64,000 nucleotides of DNA from Thalassotalea atypica (GTDB lineage: Bacteria; Pseudomonadota; Gammaproteobacteria; Enterobacterales; Alteromonadaceae): positions 3,906,001 through 3,970,000 of the forward strand of contig NZ_AP027364.1 of NCBI RefSeq assembly GCF_030295975.1. Reading direction: 5' to 3'. Under the pieces are notes generated by a model. The model was not told the origin of the DNA. It was given only the letters and a program-made list of their open reading frames with translations, and ran no database searches. Within the stretch, counting starts at the first letter, position 1, and the number at the start of each line of letters is the position of its first letter. Positions 26,736 through 35,950 of the stretch are shown here, in pieces. A program made the translations under genes and the position numbers.

Positions 26736-27191
26736 ATGCTTAAAAAAATTCAGCAGTTTTTGGCGTCGTTAAATGAAGCGTCAGAAAACGCACAACCAGC
26801 CCATAGCTTAGAGACATCCTGCGCGGTTCTTTTATGCGAAGTAATGAAGGCAGATGGGTTAATGGCCGATGAAGAGCAGCAACATATGGCAACAGTGCTA
26901 ATGCGAGAATTCACACTAACCCCTATTGAAGTCGACGATGTTATCGAGCAAGCAATATACTTGAGTGAAAATGCTACTGATTTTTATCAATTCACTTCAA
27001 CTCTCAATCAACATTACAGTACTGAGCAACGAGTAAAAATGATCGAATTACTGTGGCAACTTGCATACTCTGACGGCGAACTGTCTAGCATTGAAGAGCA
27101 CATCATCCGAAAAATCGCCGATTTACTCCACCTACGCCAAAGTGAATTTATCCAGACTAAGTTAACCAGCGCGCCACCTGTTCAAGAATAA
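26736..27191 (+). CDS. TerB-like (tellurite-resistance TerB family) protein
   Basis: A 151-residue all-helical cytosolic protein. The ATG at 26736 is preceded by AAAGGAG; an upstream TTG in the same frame (26685) is unlikely. Two repeats of the TerB type are visible: VMKADGLMADEEQQHMATVLMREF and AYSDGELSSIEEHIIRKIADLLHL, each with the acidic D-G-x(2)-x-x-E pattern that binds a metal ion in TerB. The family is widespread, and most members have no link to tellurite. A CvfB gene follows in the same direction after 73 bp. Confidence 0.85.
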   Translation: MLKKIQQFLASLNEASENAQPAHSLETSCAVLLCEVMKADGLMADEEQQHMATVLMREFTLTPIEVDDVIEQAIYLSENATDFYQFTSTLNQHYSTEQRVKMIELLWQLAYSDGELSSIEEHIIRKIADLLHLRQSEFIQTKLTSAPPVQE

Positions 27192-27264
27192 ATATGTCAT
27201 AAACTACCAATAGCTTGGCTTTATCAGGTAAAATAGTGCTTTATTTTTCCAACAAGAACCCCTT

Positions 27265-28095
27265 ATGGCTGACATTGGCAGATTTAATACTTTAAACGTC
27301 ATCGCACTGACGGCAAACGGTGCTTATTTAGACGGAGGCGAGCAAGGCGAAATTTTGCTCCCTAACCGCTATGTGCCTGAAAATTGTCAGCCGGATGATA
27401 AAATTGAAGCGTTCATATACGCCGACTCTCTCGACCGCCTTGTTGCCACTACTGATAAACCATTAGCGCAAGTAGGTGAATTTGTTTCATTAAAAGTAGT
27501 GCAGGCAAATAAACTTGGCGCCTTTTTAGATTGGGGCTTACCAAAAGATTTGTTAGTACCAAAAGCACTTCAACACAGCCCGATGGAAGTAGGAAAGCGT
27601 TATTTAGTACGTGTTTTCTTAGATCAAAGAACAGAACGTATTGCCGCCACCAGCAAACTAGATAAATACCTAGATATTTGGCCAGCAGATTGCAAAGAAG
27701 GTGATCAGGTTGATTTGGTCATTGGCGGCAAAACAGATTTAGGTTACAAAGCCATTGTTAATCACCTAAACTGGGGCTTAATCTATGACAATGAAATCCA
27801 TCAGAAAATTTTTGTTGGTCAACAACTCAAAGGTTACATCAAAAAAGTGCGTGAAGACGGCCGCATCGACTTATCCTTAGCCCGCTCAGGTAAAGGTAAA
27901 GTGATTGATTTTACCGATAAATTCATCAGCTATTTAGCCAACAATGATGGCGTAAGCCACATTAATGACAAGTCCAGTCCACAAGAAATATCTAGAGTAT
28001 TTGGTGTCAGTAAGAAAGCCTTTAAAGCAACTGTTGGCCACTTATTAAAGCAAGGTAAGATTACCATTGAAGCAGATGGCATTCACTTGAAATAA
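27265..28095 (+). CDS. CvfB/YitL-type S1-domain RNA-binding protein
   Basis: A 276-residue protein with three S1-like OB folds (about 5-65, 70-130 and 140-210) and a C-terminal winged helix (about 215-276, EISRVFGVSKKAFKATVGHLLKQGKI), the architecture of CvfB. Key sequence is GAFLDWGLPKDLLVPKALQH and WGLIYDNEIHQKIFVGQQLKGYIKKVREDGRIDLSL. It is thought to bind RNA and affect translation or virulence gene expression in Firmicutes. Its role in proteobacteria is unknown. A terminator follows. Confidence 0.88.
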   Translation: MADIGRFNTLNVIALTANGAYLDGGEQGEILLPNRYVPENCQPDDKIEAFIYADSLDRLVATTDKPLAQVGEFVSLKVVQANKLGAFLDWGLPKDLLVPKALQHSPMEVGKRYLVRVFLDQRTERIAATSKLDKYLDIWPADCKEGDQVDLVIGGKTDLGYKAIVNHLNWGLIYDNEIHQKIFVGQQLKGYIKKVREDGRIDLSLARSGKGKVIDFTDKFISYLANNDGVSHINDKSSPQEISRVFGVSKKAFKATVGHLLKQGKITIEADGIHLK

Positions 28096-28112
28096 CATAA
28101 CTTCAATCGAAT

Positions 28113-28143
28113 AAAAAATGCGGCTAAGTGGCCGCACTTTTTA
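28113..28143. terminator. Bidirectional terminator between CvfB and the zinc receptor
   Basis: TGCGGC-TAAGTG-GCCGCA with A-run before and T-run after. It serves two convergent genes. Confidence 0.85.
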
Positions 28144-28166
28144 TCTCTACTACATTTCAAATACGC

Positions 28167-30617
28167 CTAGAAACTGCCTCGAATACCCAAGCTAATGCTA
28201 CGTCCTGGCAATGGCGCATCTTCTTTTAAGAATGATGAATGCACCCGTGCTTCTTCGTCCGTTAAATTTTGCCCTTTGACAAAAACTATCGTATCAGATG
28301 CCCAGTCACTATCGCTCACCCCGCTTAAGTAGTAATTAAAGTTTGCATCGAGCATGGTGTAGCTATCGGTACTAGTTTCATATGCCGCAATATCGTTTTG
28401 CTCAAAATAGTGGCTGACAGACAGCTCAGCAGCATATTGTTCTGCTTGGTAGTTTAATTGTCCACCGACACGCATTGGCGGAATTCGTGGTAAGTTACCA
28501 CCATCAGAAAGTTCAGCACGGATATAATCACCAAACACCGTCGCTTTTAATGATGAGGTGACTTGATAAACAAATTCGGCCTCTAGACCATAAAGGTCAA
28601 CGTCATCTTGACGATAGACAAACACAGGTAATCCCTCTTCTTCACCGTGATCTTCTTCTACCGCGTTATGTTCGTCGTGATCGTGGCCACCTTCCATAAA
28701 TAAACCCGTATCTTGCTGATAGTAGTAATCCTCAATATGGTTGTAGAAGGCGCTGACAACGAAGCCGAAATCACCTTCAAATTTACGCCAAGTCATATCA
28801 AGGTTATAAGAGGTTTCAAGTTCTACATCTTGGTTGCTTACTTCAATATCTAGGTGGTCACCATGCGGCTCAACTTCATATAAAGCACCGACTTCAAAAG
28901 TATTAGTACCTATGTGAGGACCATTTGAGAAAAGCTCGGCGGCTGAAGGTGCTCGTTGAGAAAACGAGGCAGAAAATCCTAAATTGTAACCTTGCTGATA
29001 ATCCCAAACTAAACCAACAGATGCACTGACTGGGGTAAAGTCTTGCTTTTCAATATCATGATGTTCTTCTTCATCATGTTCGTCGTGCTCCTCTTCATGC
29101 TCATTATCATGCATACCAAATGGTTCTATTTCAACATATTCAACTCGTGCACCAAGCTGTAACAACCATTGTTCATTTAAATGATTTTCTTCTAACCAAG
29201 CAAAGGCAAATGACGTTGTAGATGAAGGGGGCGTAAAAGCTTCTTCACCAAGCGCTTCAAAATCACTGTCTTTAAAATGCAGTGTCCAAGCACCGTTCCA
29301 GCCATTCCATTCTTGATGATAGACATCAACACGGGCTTCAATACTTTCATTTTTAAAGGTTGTGCCAACTTCGCCATTCTCAATTTCTTGATGTTGGTAG
29401 TCTGTGTACGCAAATTTCGACGCCAAGCGACTTAAGAATTTATCATCAAAATTTAAATCACTGATCATCTGAAAACGATTCTGCTCTAAGTCAGCAAAAA
29501 CATTTTCTTCTACATGTTCTTCATCTTCATGACCTTCTTCTTCATGTTCCTCTTCATGATGACCATGGCCTGGAATACCGTATTCACGATCCATTCGTCC
29601 GTATGAAAAACCTATAAAACCATTTTCTAAAAGATAACTTGTACCAATGGTAAAACCTGAAGATTTTGATGCACTGTTCGCTAACGTGCCTTTTTCGCCT
29701 TCATGTTCATCATGCTCTTCTTCATGTTCCTCCTCATGGTCGTCATGTTCGTCTTCTGATGTGGCATAACCTGGAATGTCGTAATCATTAGATTCACGCC
29801 AAAATCCGTCAAGGTGTAAGGCAACTTGTCCACTACCTGTATTTAGCGCAAATGACGCCTCATTTTCATCGGCAACATCGTTGTGTTGGAGTTGCCATTC
29901 AGCCATCGTATCGGTGCTGGTCGGTACGCGATTATCCACAATATTGACCACGCCACCTATTGCGCCACTGCCATAAAACAAAGTCGCTGGGCCACGAAGC
30001 ACTTCAATTTGTGTCGCAGTGCTCGTTTCGCTTGAAACAACATGATCTCCGCCAACACGAGAAGCATCCCCCACATCTAAGCCATTTTGACTGATCAATA
30101 CCCTTGGGCCATCAAGGCCACGAATGATTGGACTACTTGAAACCGGTCCGTAATAACTCGAGTGAACACCAACTTCATTCTTAAGCGTTTCACCAAGGGT
30201 TGATGCTTGTTTTAGTCTTAATTCATCCGCAGAAAGAACATTAACGGGTAATGCCGACTCAATAGTCGACGAATGAAGCGGCGTGGCATGGACATCAATA
30301 ATTTCCATCACCGTGTCATTTAAGCTAATTTCTAAACCACTGATGTCTTGACCAGCCACGGTAATCTTTTGATTATAATGAGAAAAGTTTTCCGCACTCA
30401 CATGAAGTTCAGTAATACCTTCGGCGACATTTTTTAGTTCAAAGTTACCTTGTTCGTCACTAAAAACATGTGTTTTTTCTTGATCTAGATGTATTTCTGC
30501 AAAAGCTATAGGCTGACCGCTTTTATCGATAATTTTTCCTGTGATAGTTTGCGCCCACACAGGCGATGACACGAAAGATGAGATAGCAAAAGCCGCCATC
30601 AATTTATTGAATTTCAT
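28167..30617 (-). CDS. znuD: TonB-dependent receptor, ZnuD-like zinc uptake
   Basis: An 816-residue outer-membrane receptor. Signal peptide 1-22; a carboxypeptidase-like regulatory (beta-sandwich) domain about 25-105; plug domain about 115-230 (LRGPATLFYGSGAIGGVVNIVDNRVP); then the beta-barrel to the C-terminal Phe. Four His/Glu/Asp-rich clusters sit in predicted extracellular loops (about residues 286-309, 349-371, 497-520, 639-660), as in zinc-binding ZnuD proteins. It follows the DUF2946-like gene by 78 bp, and a Zur-type operator precedes that pair. Zinc is the most likely ligand; copper or nickel cannot be excluded. Confidence 0.82.
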   Translation of the reverse strand: MKFNKLMAAFAISSFVSSPVWAQTITGKIIDKSGQPIAFAEIHLDQEKTHVFSDEQGNFELKNVAEGITELHVSAENFSHYNQKITVAGQDISGLEISLNDTVMEIIDVHATPLHSSTIESALPVNVLSADELRLKQASTLGETLKNEVGVHSSYYGPVSSSPIIRGLDGPRVLISQNGLDVGDASRVGGDHVVSSETSTATQIEVLRGPATLFYGSGAIGGVVNIVDNRVPTSTDTMAEWQLQHNDVADENEASFALNTGSGQVALHLDGFWRESNDYDIPGYATSEDEHDDHEEEHEEEHDEHEGEKGTLANSASKSSGFTIGTSYLLENGFIGFSYGRMDREYGIPGHGHHEEEHEEEGHEDEEHVEENVFADLEQNRFQMISDLNFDDKFLSRLASKFAYTDYQHQEIENGEVGTTFKNESIEARVDVYHQEWNGWNGAWTLHFKDSDFEALGEEAFTPPSSTTSFAFAWLEENHLNEQWLLQLGARVEYVEIEPFGMHDNEHEEEHDEHDEEEHHDIEKQDFTPVSASVGLVWDYQQGYNLGFSASFSQRAPSAAELFSNGPHIGTNTFEVGALYEVEPHGDHLDIEVSNQDVELETSYNLDMTWRKFEGDFGFVVSAFYNHIEDYYYQQDTGLFMEGGHDHDEHNAVEEDHGEEEGLPVFVYRQDDVDLYGLEAEFVYQVTSSLKATVFGDYIRAELSDGGNLPRIPPMRVGGQLNYQAEQYAAELSVSHYFEQNDIAAYETSTDSYTMLDANFNYYLSGVSDSDWASDTIVFVKGQNLTDEEARVHSSFLKEDAPLPGRSISLGIRGSF

Positions 30618-30695
30618 TTTTTTAACCTTGAATAATATTTCACGAAAGTCGTCAAACCGTTCGTTTTATAATTTTAATATTTGTGTTTGTCGTAT

Positions 30696-31025
30696 TCAGG
30701 TTAAAAAAGGCGGGGCACGCAACTGTGGTAATCGGTAATATTGCGCAACATTTACTGCAGGCTTGCTAAAAGTGAGTAATGCATATTGACTAAAATCGGC
30801 AAAAGCGCCAACCAAATCAACATCTTCTACTCTATCTAAAGTGTTGTAGCATAAGTGACAATCAACGTCAGCGCCAAGATGTAAAAATGTTTCATTATCA
30901 CCAGAAACATCACGTTCTAGTACTAATGCATTGAGACCATGACTTCCATGAGAAAATAACGCACATAACCACACAGTCAGTATAAACTGACTAAATATTT
31001 TCATATTTTTGTTGTGGATAGACAT
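30696..31025 (-). CDS. DUF2946-like small secreted protein, zinc-operon partner
   Basis: A 109-residue product from the ATG at 31025 (a shorter start at 31004 and a longer one at 31070 are possible; the 31070 start overlaps the predicted promoter). A signal sequence (FSQFILTVWLCALFSHGSHG) leads to a mature part with HLGADVDCHLCYN, a Cys-x-x-Cys pair after His, and a C-terminal LRAPPF. This resembles DUF2946-like proteins, which often sit with metal TonB receptors. Likely periplasmic metal binding. It is first in the operon with the ZnuD-like receptor. Confidence 0.55.
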   Translation of the reverse strand: MSIHNKNMKIFSQFILTVWLCALFSHGSHGLNALVLERDVSGDNETFLHLGADVDCHLCYNTLDRVEDVDLVGAFADFSQYALLTFSKPAVNVAQYYRLPQLRAPPFLT

Positions 31026-31055
31026 TACTTCATGGTTATCGGAGTTAAGAGTAAC

Positions 31056-31087
31056 GTGATAATATAACACTACTGAACAATTCTCAA
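31056..31087 (-). promoter_or_regulatory. Zur-type operator overlapping a sigma-70 promoter
   Basis: GTGATAATATAAC (31056-31068) differs at one base from the core of the gammaproteobacterial Zur box, GTTATAATATAAC. On the minus strand it covers the -10 TATTAT (31064-31059) of a promoter whose -35 is TTGAGA (31087-31082), spacer 17 bp. Repression by zinc-loaded Zur would block polymerase at this site, giving zinc-starvation induction of both downstream genes. Confidence 0.68.
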
Positions 31088-31233
31088 CGAAATAAGATAA
31101 CTGGAGTTTAATTTGAGGTGAAAGGTAATAAGTGGAGAATTAGTACTAGACATTTAGCTCAAAGCAGAAGACAGTGAACTCACAACAATATTGCATTAAT
31201 ATCCTATAACAAAAGCAAAAACAGAGAAATACA

Positions 31234-31665
31234 ATGAGCTTCTACCCATTATTTATCCCCATGTTAGCGATGATGTTATTAACCATGATCGTATGGTTTT
31301 ATATGTACACCCTGCGCCTTAACTACGTCATGAAAGCCCGCATACATGCAGATAAATTGCACGCACCAGAGCAAGTTTCATTATTACTGCCCGATCACGT
31401 TAATGCGCCATCGAACAACTTAAAGAATCTATTCGAATTACCGGTGCTGTTTTACGGTGTGATCTTAGTGGCGAGTCAAATTCCAGATCACTCTATCATC
31501 AGTAACTTAGCCGCTTGGTCATTTTTGTTTTTTCGAGTGATCCACTCCATTATTCATTGCAGCAACGGTAAGGTGCTCGCAAGGTTTATCGTATATGTTC
31601 TTTCATCACTGTCATTATTCGTACTTATTGCCAATGTTCTCTTGAGCTTGTTTAATCAGCAATAG
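31234..31665 (+). CDS. MAPEG family membrane protein
   Basis: A 143-residue protein with four membrane helices. The N-terminal half has the family region NLKNLFELPVLFYGVILVA (about residues 61-79), where ExP and the conserved Asn/Glu residues occur in MAPEG enzymes, and the RVIHS motif near residue 105. The eukaryotic members conjugate glutathione to lipids; bacterial ones are largely uncharacterised. ATG with AGAGAA upstream. A stem-loop CAAAGCAGC/GCTGCTTTG (31682-31706) follows. Confidence 0.82.
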   Translation: MSFYPLFIPMLAMMLLTMIVWFYMYTLRLNYVMKARIHADKLHAPEQVSLLLPDHVNAPSNNLKNLFELPVLFYGVILVASQIPDHSIISNLAAWSFLFFRVIHSIIHCSNGKVLARFIVYVLSSLSLFVLIANVLLSLFNQQ

Positions 31666-31681
31666 CGAAACTAGCAGACAA

Positions 31682-31706
31682 CAAAGCAGCCTTTAATGCT
31701 GCTTTG
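31682..31706 (+). terminator. Stem-loop after the MAPEG gene
   Basis: CAAAGCAGC and GCTGCTTTG form a perfect 9-bp stem with a 7-nt loop, 17 bp after the stop. No T-run follows. Confidence 0.4.
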
Positions 31707-31755
31707 GGTTGAGGATAACACCTTATAGGAATAAATAATGTGAGCAAGGCAATGG

Positions 31756-32646
31756 TTAAGTAAGCTTGTCGTTGAAAAACGATAAGGTTCGTTGCCATGC
31801 TAATGCTGCGTTTTCTTTATCGTATCGTCCGGTTGAATCATTGTGAAAGCCATGTTTAGCGTTTTCATACATATGCATTTTATATGGCACACCGAGTGCT
31901 TTTAAGTCAGCTTCATAACCCGACCATGACTTATTCACTCGCTCATCTAAAGCGGCTAATTGAATAAGCAGTGCCGCCTGTATGTTTTGCCTTAATTCGG
32001 CTTTAGCAGGCGTACCGTAAAATGGCACACCAGCACTCAGTAAATCAGACTCTACGGCGGCGAGGTAGTTGACAATATAGCCGCCAAAACAAAAGCCTAC
32101 TGCACCTAACTTTCCGTTACTGCGTTGATGCGATTTTAAAAATTTTGCTGCGGCAATAAAGTCTTGTTGTATTTTATTGCGATCCATCGAGCGCTGCATA
32201 GCTCGACCTTCATCGTCATTACCAGGGTAACCACCTAATGGATAGAGCGCATCTGGTGCAAAGGCCAAATAACCCGCTTTTGCCAAGCGGCGTGCCACAT
32301 CTTTAATGTAAGGGTTTAGACCCCGGTTCTCATGAACCACCAACACCACAGGCAAATCGACATCAACGTTCGTGGGAGTAACTAAATAACCTTGTCCTTT
32401 GCCATGGCCGAGTGGCGAGTCAAAGGTCTCATATGTTGCTTTGATATCCACATCGTTAAAAGAAACTTGCTCTGCTAAGGCATAATTTGGTAGTAAAGCG
32501 GAAGTCAGCACACTCATCGAATAACCAACGGCGACCAAAGTGCCCAGTTTTTTCATGAAAGTGCGGCGATCCATACCACCATGTGCATATGAGTCGTACC
32601 AATCAAATGCTTCTTGTGGAATATCGCTTTTTATTTTTGCTAGCAT
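31756..32646 (-). CDS. Dienelactone hydrolase family protein with Tat signal
   Basis: A 296-residue alpha/beta hydrolase from the ATG at 32646, which has GAGGTAACC upstream; the longer frame from 32748 is not needed. The twin-arginine motif MDRRTFMKKLG (about residues 25-35) precedes a hydrophobic stretch, so export by Tat is likely. The triad is visible: nucleophile Cys in GFCFGG, Asp in LAALDERVN and His in AKHGFHND. It lies 110 bp after the M14 gene, in the same direction. It may be a separate unit or the last gene of the lysine operon. Substrate unknown. Confidence 0.85.
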   Translation of the reverse strand: MLAKIKSDIPQEAFDWYDSYAHGGMDRRTFMKKLGTLVAVGYSMSVLTSALLPNYALAEQVSFNDVDIKATYETFDSPLGHGKGQGYLVTPTNVDVDLPVVLVVHENRGLNPYIKDVARRLAKAGYLAFAPDALYPLGGYPGNDDEGRAMQRSMDRNKIQQDFIAAAKFLKSHQRSNGKLGAVGFCFGGYIVNYLAAVESDLLSAGVPFYGTPAKAELRQNIQAALLIQLAALDERVNKSWSGYEADLKALGVPYKMHMYENAKHGFHNDSTGRYDKENAALAWQRTLSFFNDKLT

Positions 32647-32756
32647 GGTTACCTCAAGTAAGTTATTTATTACTCCGCTAGTAAACATATAACTACCTAA
32701 GCTGTTTCGCAAAAAATAAATTTTGTCGCCAATGCCGAATTCAGCCAACGCTATGG

Positions 32757-33899
32757 TTAAAGCGTAAAAAATTCACTAAAGACTTTGTAAAGCTCTGTCC
32801 CTTGATTAACGCTCGCCGACGCAAAATGCAATATTGGTAGCACCTCATGGTCAAGTGAGATGTAATGCAGTGCATCACCATCACCGTAATTGTCCATCCG
32901 TAAAATACGTGCCAAAGGCTCCCCAGCTTTTAATGGTTTGCCAAACTCAGCCAAATAATCCACCATGCCACCCATTGGCGAATAAAAGGCTTTGTAGTCT
33001 TTTAGATAACAGGCATAACGGATCATTTCATCTGGCACAAAGTCTTGCTGTCCATTCGGCTTTACTACGCCTTTGTACTGTAGATAGCACAAAATACTTT
33101 TGGCGTCGGTGAGAGCAATATCTAGATCAATTTGTTCTTGTGAACCAAGCTCCACAGTGAAGCTTTCTTTATTGAAATTAATGCATCTACCTTTGGCTTT
33201 AAACGCTTCACTTAAACTCCACCACGGACAAAAAGTCGACTCATCTAATGCGCCATCAAACTCATTGGGGATAAGTAGGGTGTGTTCAATATTAAAGTGT
33301 TTGGCACTCTCTTTGGCGTATTCTGGGCAGTATAAATGCTTACTTGATATAGGACCAGTGTGCAAATCTAAGACCAGATCCGCTTGGTGCGCGAGCTTTT
33401 GCAACTGATATGCGATACGTTGTCCCGTAGTTAGGCCAAATATGTTGTGATCAAGCTGCTCGTTGATATCATCCAATAACGATTGTTTAAATGCTTGCTC
33501 AATTTCCCTATCACTCTCTTCGATATATTGTTCGACTGCCACATCAACCAACTTAGGATTATTGTGGTACATACGATTCCAGTTTACACCGGTGATAGGG
33601 TCAAAGCGGCCAAGTGTATATTCACCGTTTTTATGATTACAGCCAACTGGATTGGCGTACGGCACTAATGTGACATCAGCAAATAGTTCAATATTGCCAA
33701 TTAACTCAAGCAATTGATAAATAACCGCATTACCTTGTACTTCAGCGCCATGCATATTTGCTTGAATATAGACACTGGGCGCATCTGTAGCCCCTTGTGC
33801 TGTGAATTTGTATACAGGTACCGTCAACTGAGCGCCGCTAGCCATTTCACCAACGTGCATCACATCTTTAATCACTTTATTTTGCGTTTGATTATTCAT
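32757..33899 (-). CDS. M14-family succinylglutamate desuccinylase/aspartoacylase-like amidohydrolase
   Basis: A 380-residue zinc enzyme of the AstE/aspartoacylase branch of M14. The zinc site is His50 and Glu53 (ANMHGAEVQG) and His180 (VLDLHTGP); the catalytic Glu is in SFTVELG (about 254). A C-terminal beta domain (about 285-380) is present, as in AstE. The family removes N-succinyl or N-acetyl groups from amino acids. It lies 44 bp after a fold-III decarboxylase in a lysine-riboswitch operon containing dapD (succinyl transfer), so removal of a succinyl group from a DAP or lysine intermediate is the natural hypothesis. No arginine-degradation (ast) genes are nearby. Confidence 0.82.
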   Translation of the reverse strand: MNNQTQNKVIKDVMHVGEMASGAQLTVPVYKFTAQGATDAPSVYIQANMHGAEVQGNAVIYQLLELIGNIELFADVTLVPYANPVGCNHKNGEYTLGRFDPITGVNWNRMYHNNPKLVDVAVEQYIEESDREIEQAFKQSLLDDINEQLDHNIFGLTTGQRIAYQLQKLAHQADLVLDLHTGPISSKHLYCPEYAKESAKHFNIEHTLLIPNEFDGALDESTFCPWWSLSEAFKAKGRCINFNKESFTVELGSQEQIDLDIALTDAKSILCYLQYKGVVKPNGQQDFVPDEMIRYACYLKDYKAFYSPMGGMVDYLAEFGKPLKAGEPLARILRMDNYGDGDALHYISLDHEVLPILHFASASVNQGTELYKVFSEFFTL

Positions 33900-33943
33900 T
33901 TGTTATCTTTAAGTTTTTATAGCTCGAATCAATTACTTGTGAG

Positions 33944-35176
33944 CTAACGTAAATACCAGCTCGCTGGCTGTTGTGCTCTTACCTGTATAAGCTTGCCTTG
34001 CTCAAATACATACTCAGCAGCAATCTCATGACACAAAAAGAATGGCATGCTTTCAGTAAATCCATATGCACCACAAAGACCGAACACAAGACTATCATCT
34101 ACCGAACAATCGTTTGGTAATGCAAGTTTACCTAGATGATCTAAGCTGGTGCACAGCGGGCCATGAACATCAAATGGTTCGCTTGCCGCATTTGAGTCTC
34201 GCAACAGCGATGCAGGAAAAGGTTGGTCGGTTATCGCTGGTCTTATCAAATGATTGATGCCCGCAGCCAGCACTAGTTGCTGATGTTCAAAGTTGTTTTT
34301 ACGATCAACAACCGGCGAGACGTAATAGCCACAATCGGCCACCGCATATCGTCCTAACTCCAACCAGAGCTCGTCTACTTTGGCCTTTCGTTTGACATCA
34401 GCCAAATCTGACATCGCTTGTTGCCAGCTAATACGTTCACCTGAATTCAGATAATCTACACCAAGCCCGCCCCCCAAATCGAGCACTTTTAGCTCCATGC
34501 CAATAGCGGAAGCCAGTGTGGTCAAAGGCTGAACCATTTGTTGCCACAACGAGTACATTTTGGCATTGCTTAGCATGTTGCCCCACTGAAAAATGTGCAA
34601 TCCACACAAATCAAGCGACGGATAGTCCGCCACCTGGATTCGCTGCCACTGTTCACAGCCAAGTCCGAATGGCGTCACGGCGTTGCCACCTAGCGGGTTT
34701 TTATCTCCTTCAGGCCATTGTAGCTGCACACGCAGCAACACTGTTGGCTTAGTTATCGTAGATGAAGACTCGACGACTTCTTGCAACCATTGCAGTTGAT
34801 TGATGCTTTCAACGACAAAGGTTGTGACGCCTTTCTCTAAAAAAAGACGCAATTGCTGCTTCGATTTGGCTGGACCGGTGTTGAGAATACGCTTAGGTTC
34901 AATATCTTGAGCCAATACATGATCAAGCTCTCCTTTACTGGCTACATCAAAATTGATCCCACTTTGGGATACTGAACGCAGAATGCTCGACAACGGGTTG
35001 GCTTTTACCGCATACCAAAGCTTTACAACGCTCTGATCAGTGAGGCATTGCAAATGCTGATTGAGTTTATCTAAATTATAAACGAAATAGCCATTTTCTT
35101 GCTCATCATCCAAAGTGGATTGCATTGCACTGTGCTGCTGCAATGCACTTTTTAGTTTTGGCTCAATCATGTTCAT
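33944..35176 (-). CDS. Fold-III PLP-dependent decarboxylase, LysA/PvsE/SbnH-like
   Basis: A 410-residue alanine-racemase-fold decarboxylase. The PLP lysine is Lys58 in YAVKANP; phosphate-binding GGGLGVDY lies in the middle. At the C-terminal active site it has GPLCTSLDHLG, closer to the CTPLD-type motif of decarboxylases such as PvsE, SbnH and D-lysine/ornithine enzymes than to CESGD of LysA, and HIFQWG replaces HIGSQ. Substrate may thus be a modified DAP rather than meso-DAP. The start overlaps the dapD stop (TAATG). It lies in a lysine-riboswitch operon. Confidence 0.75.
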   Translation of the reverse strand: MNMIEPKLKSALQQHSAMQSTLDDEQENGYFVYNLDKLNQHLQCLTDQSVVKLWYAVKANPLSSILRSVSQSGINFDVASKGELDHVLAQDIEPKRILNTGPAKSKQQLRLFLEKGVTTFVVESINQLQWLQEVVESSSTITKPTVLLRVQLQWPEGDKNPLGGNAVTPFGLGCEQWQRIQVADYPSLDLCGLHIFQWGNMLSNAKMYSLWQQMVQPLTTLASAIGMELKVLDLGGGLGVDYLNSGERISWQQAMSDLADVKRKAKVDELWLELGRYAVADCGYYVSPVVDRKNNFEHQQLVLAAGINHLIRPAITDQPFPASLLRDSNAASEPFDVHGPLCTSLDHLGKLALPNDCSVDDSLVFGLCGAYGFTESMPFFLCHEIAAEYVFEQGKLIQVRAQQPASWYLR

Positions 35177-35928
35177 TATCTTAATACCGACTCCAATTCG
35201 AGCGATGCGTCACTTTGCTCATCACGATATTTCACAATTAACGCACAAGCCATGTTCAATCCTTGCTGCTTCGCCCATTCTCCATCGATAGGACGAGTCC
35301 CAGGAATCACTACCGCACGCTCTGGAATAGGCTCACCTTTTTCTAGACGGCGATTATTGACTAGATCAAATACCGGCACAGATGCTGACAGCGATACGCC
35401 GGGGGCTAATACCACACCTTTTTTGATCACAATGCCTTCAACCACCACCACTCCAGCACCTAAAAATGCATCGTCCTCAATAATCACAGGACTTGCACCA
35501 ATTGGCTCTAGCACGCCGCCTATTTGTACCGCAGCCGATAAGTGAACATTTTCACCAATTTGTGCACATGAGCCAACTAAGGCATGGCTATCAACCATAG
35601 TGCCTTTACCGACATAAGCACCTACATTGATATACGCTGGCGGCATGATAATGACACTAGGGGCGACGTATGCACCGGCTCGTACCGATGAGCCACCAGG
35701 CACTAAACGAACACCATCATCGCGACTAAATTCTCTGGCAGGTAAATTATGTTTATCAACAAATCCTTGGTAAATCCCCGAAAACTCTTCATTTTCTCCA
35801 GCCTTAAATGCAGATAAAATGGCTTGCTTCGCCTCAATATTAGCGTGCCAATTTCCGTTTCCATCCTGATTTGCGGCTCTCACTTCGCCGGTCTGTAGTT
35901 GTTCTAGTATTTCTTTCCAATCTGACAT
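35176..35928 (-). CDS. dapD: Tetrahydrodipicolinate N-succinyltransferase-like DapD
   Basis: A 250-residue left-handed beta-helix acyltransferase. Conserved DapD features include SVIIMPPAYINVGAYVGKGTMVDSHALVGSCAQIGENVHLSAAVQIGGVLEP and the hexapeptide repeats up to GVVLAPGVSLSA. It transfers succinyl from succinyl-CoA to the amino group of tetrahydrodipicolinate. E. coli DapD has 274 residues; the N-terminal domain here is shorter, and IGGVLEP replaces nothing essential. It lies 22 bp after the DapA-like gene and overlaps the decarboxylase by 1 nt, in the lysine operon. Confidence 0.87.
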   Translation of the reverse strand: MSDWKEILEQLQTGEVRAANQDGNGNWHANIEAKQAILSAFKAGENEEFSGIYQGFVDKHNLPAREFSRDDGVRLVPGGSSVRAGAYVAPSVIIMPPAYINVGAYVGKGTMVDSHALVGSCAQIGENVHLSAAVQIGGVLEPIGASPVIIEDDAFLGAGVVVVEGIVIKKGVVLAPGVSLSASVPVFDLVNNRRLEKGEPIPERAVVIPGTRPIDGEWAKQQGLNMACALIVKYRDEQSDASLELESVLR

Positions 35929-35950
35929 GTTCTTTCTAAAACCTTATAAA

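Noticed and set aside
28635-29770. Repetitive CAT/TTC-rich tracts as a possible repeat or CRISPR-like array
   Set aside because: They are His/Glu-coding low-complexity stretches in the zinc receptor, without regular repeat-spacer structure.
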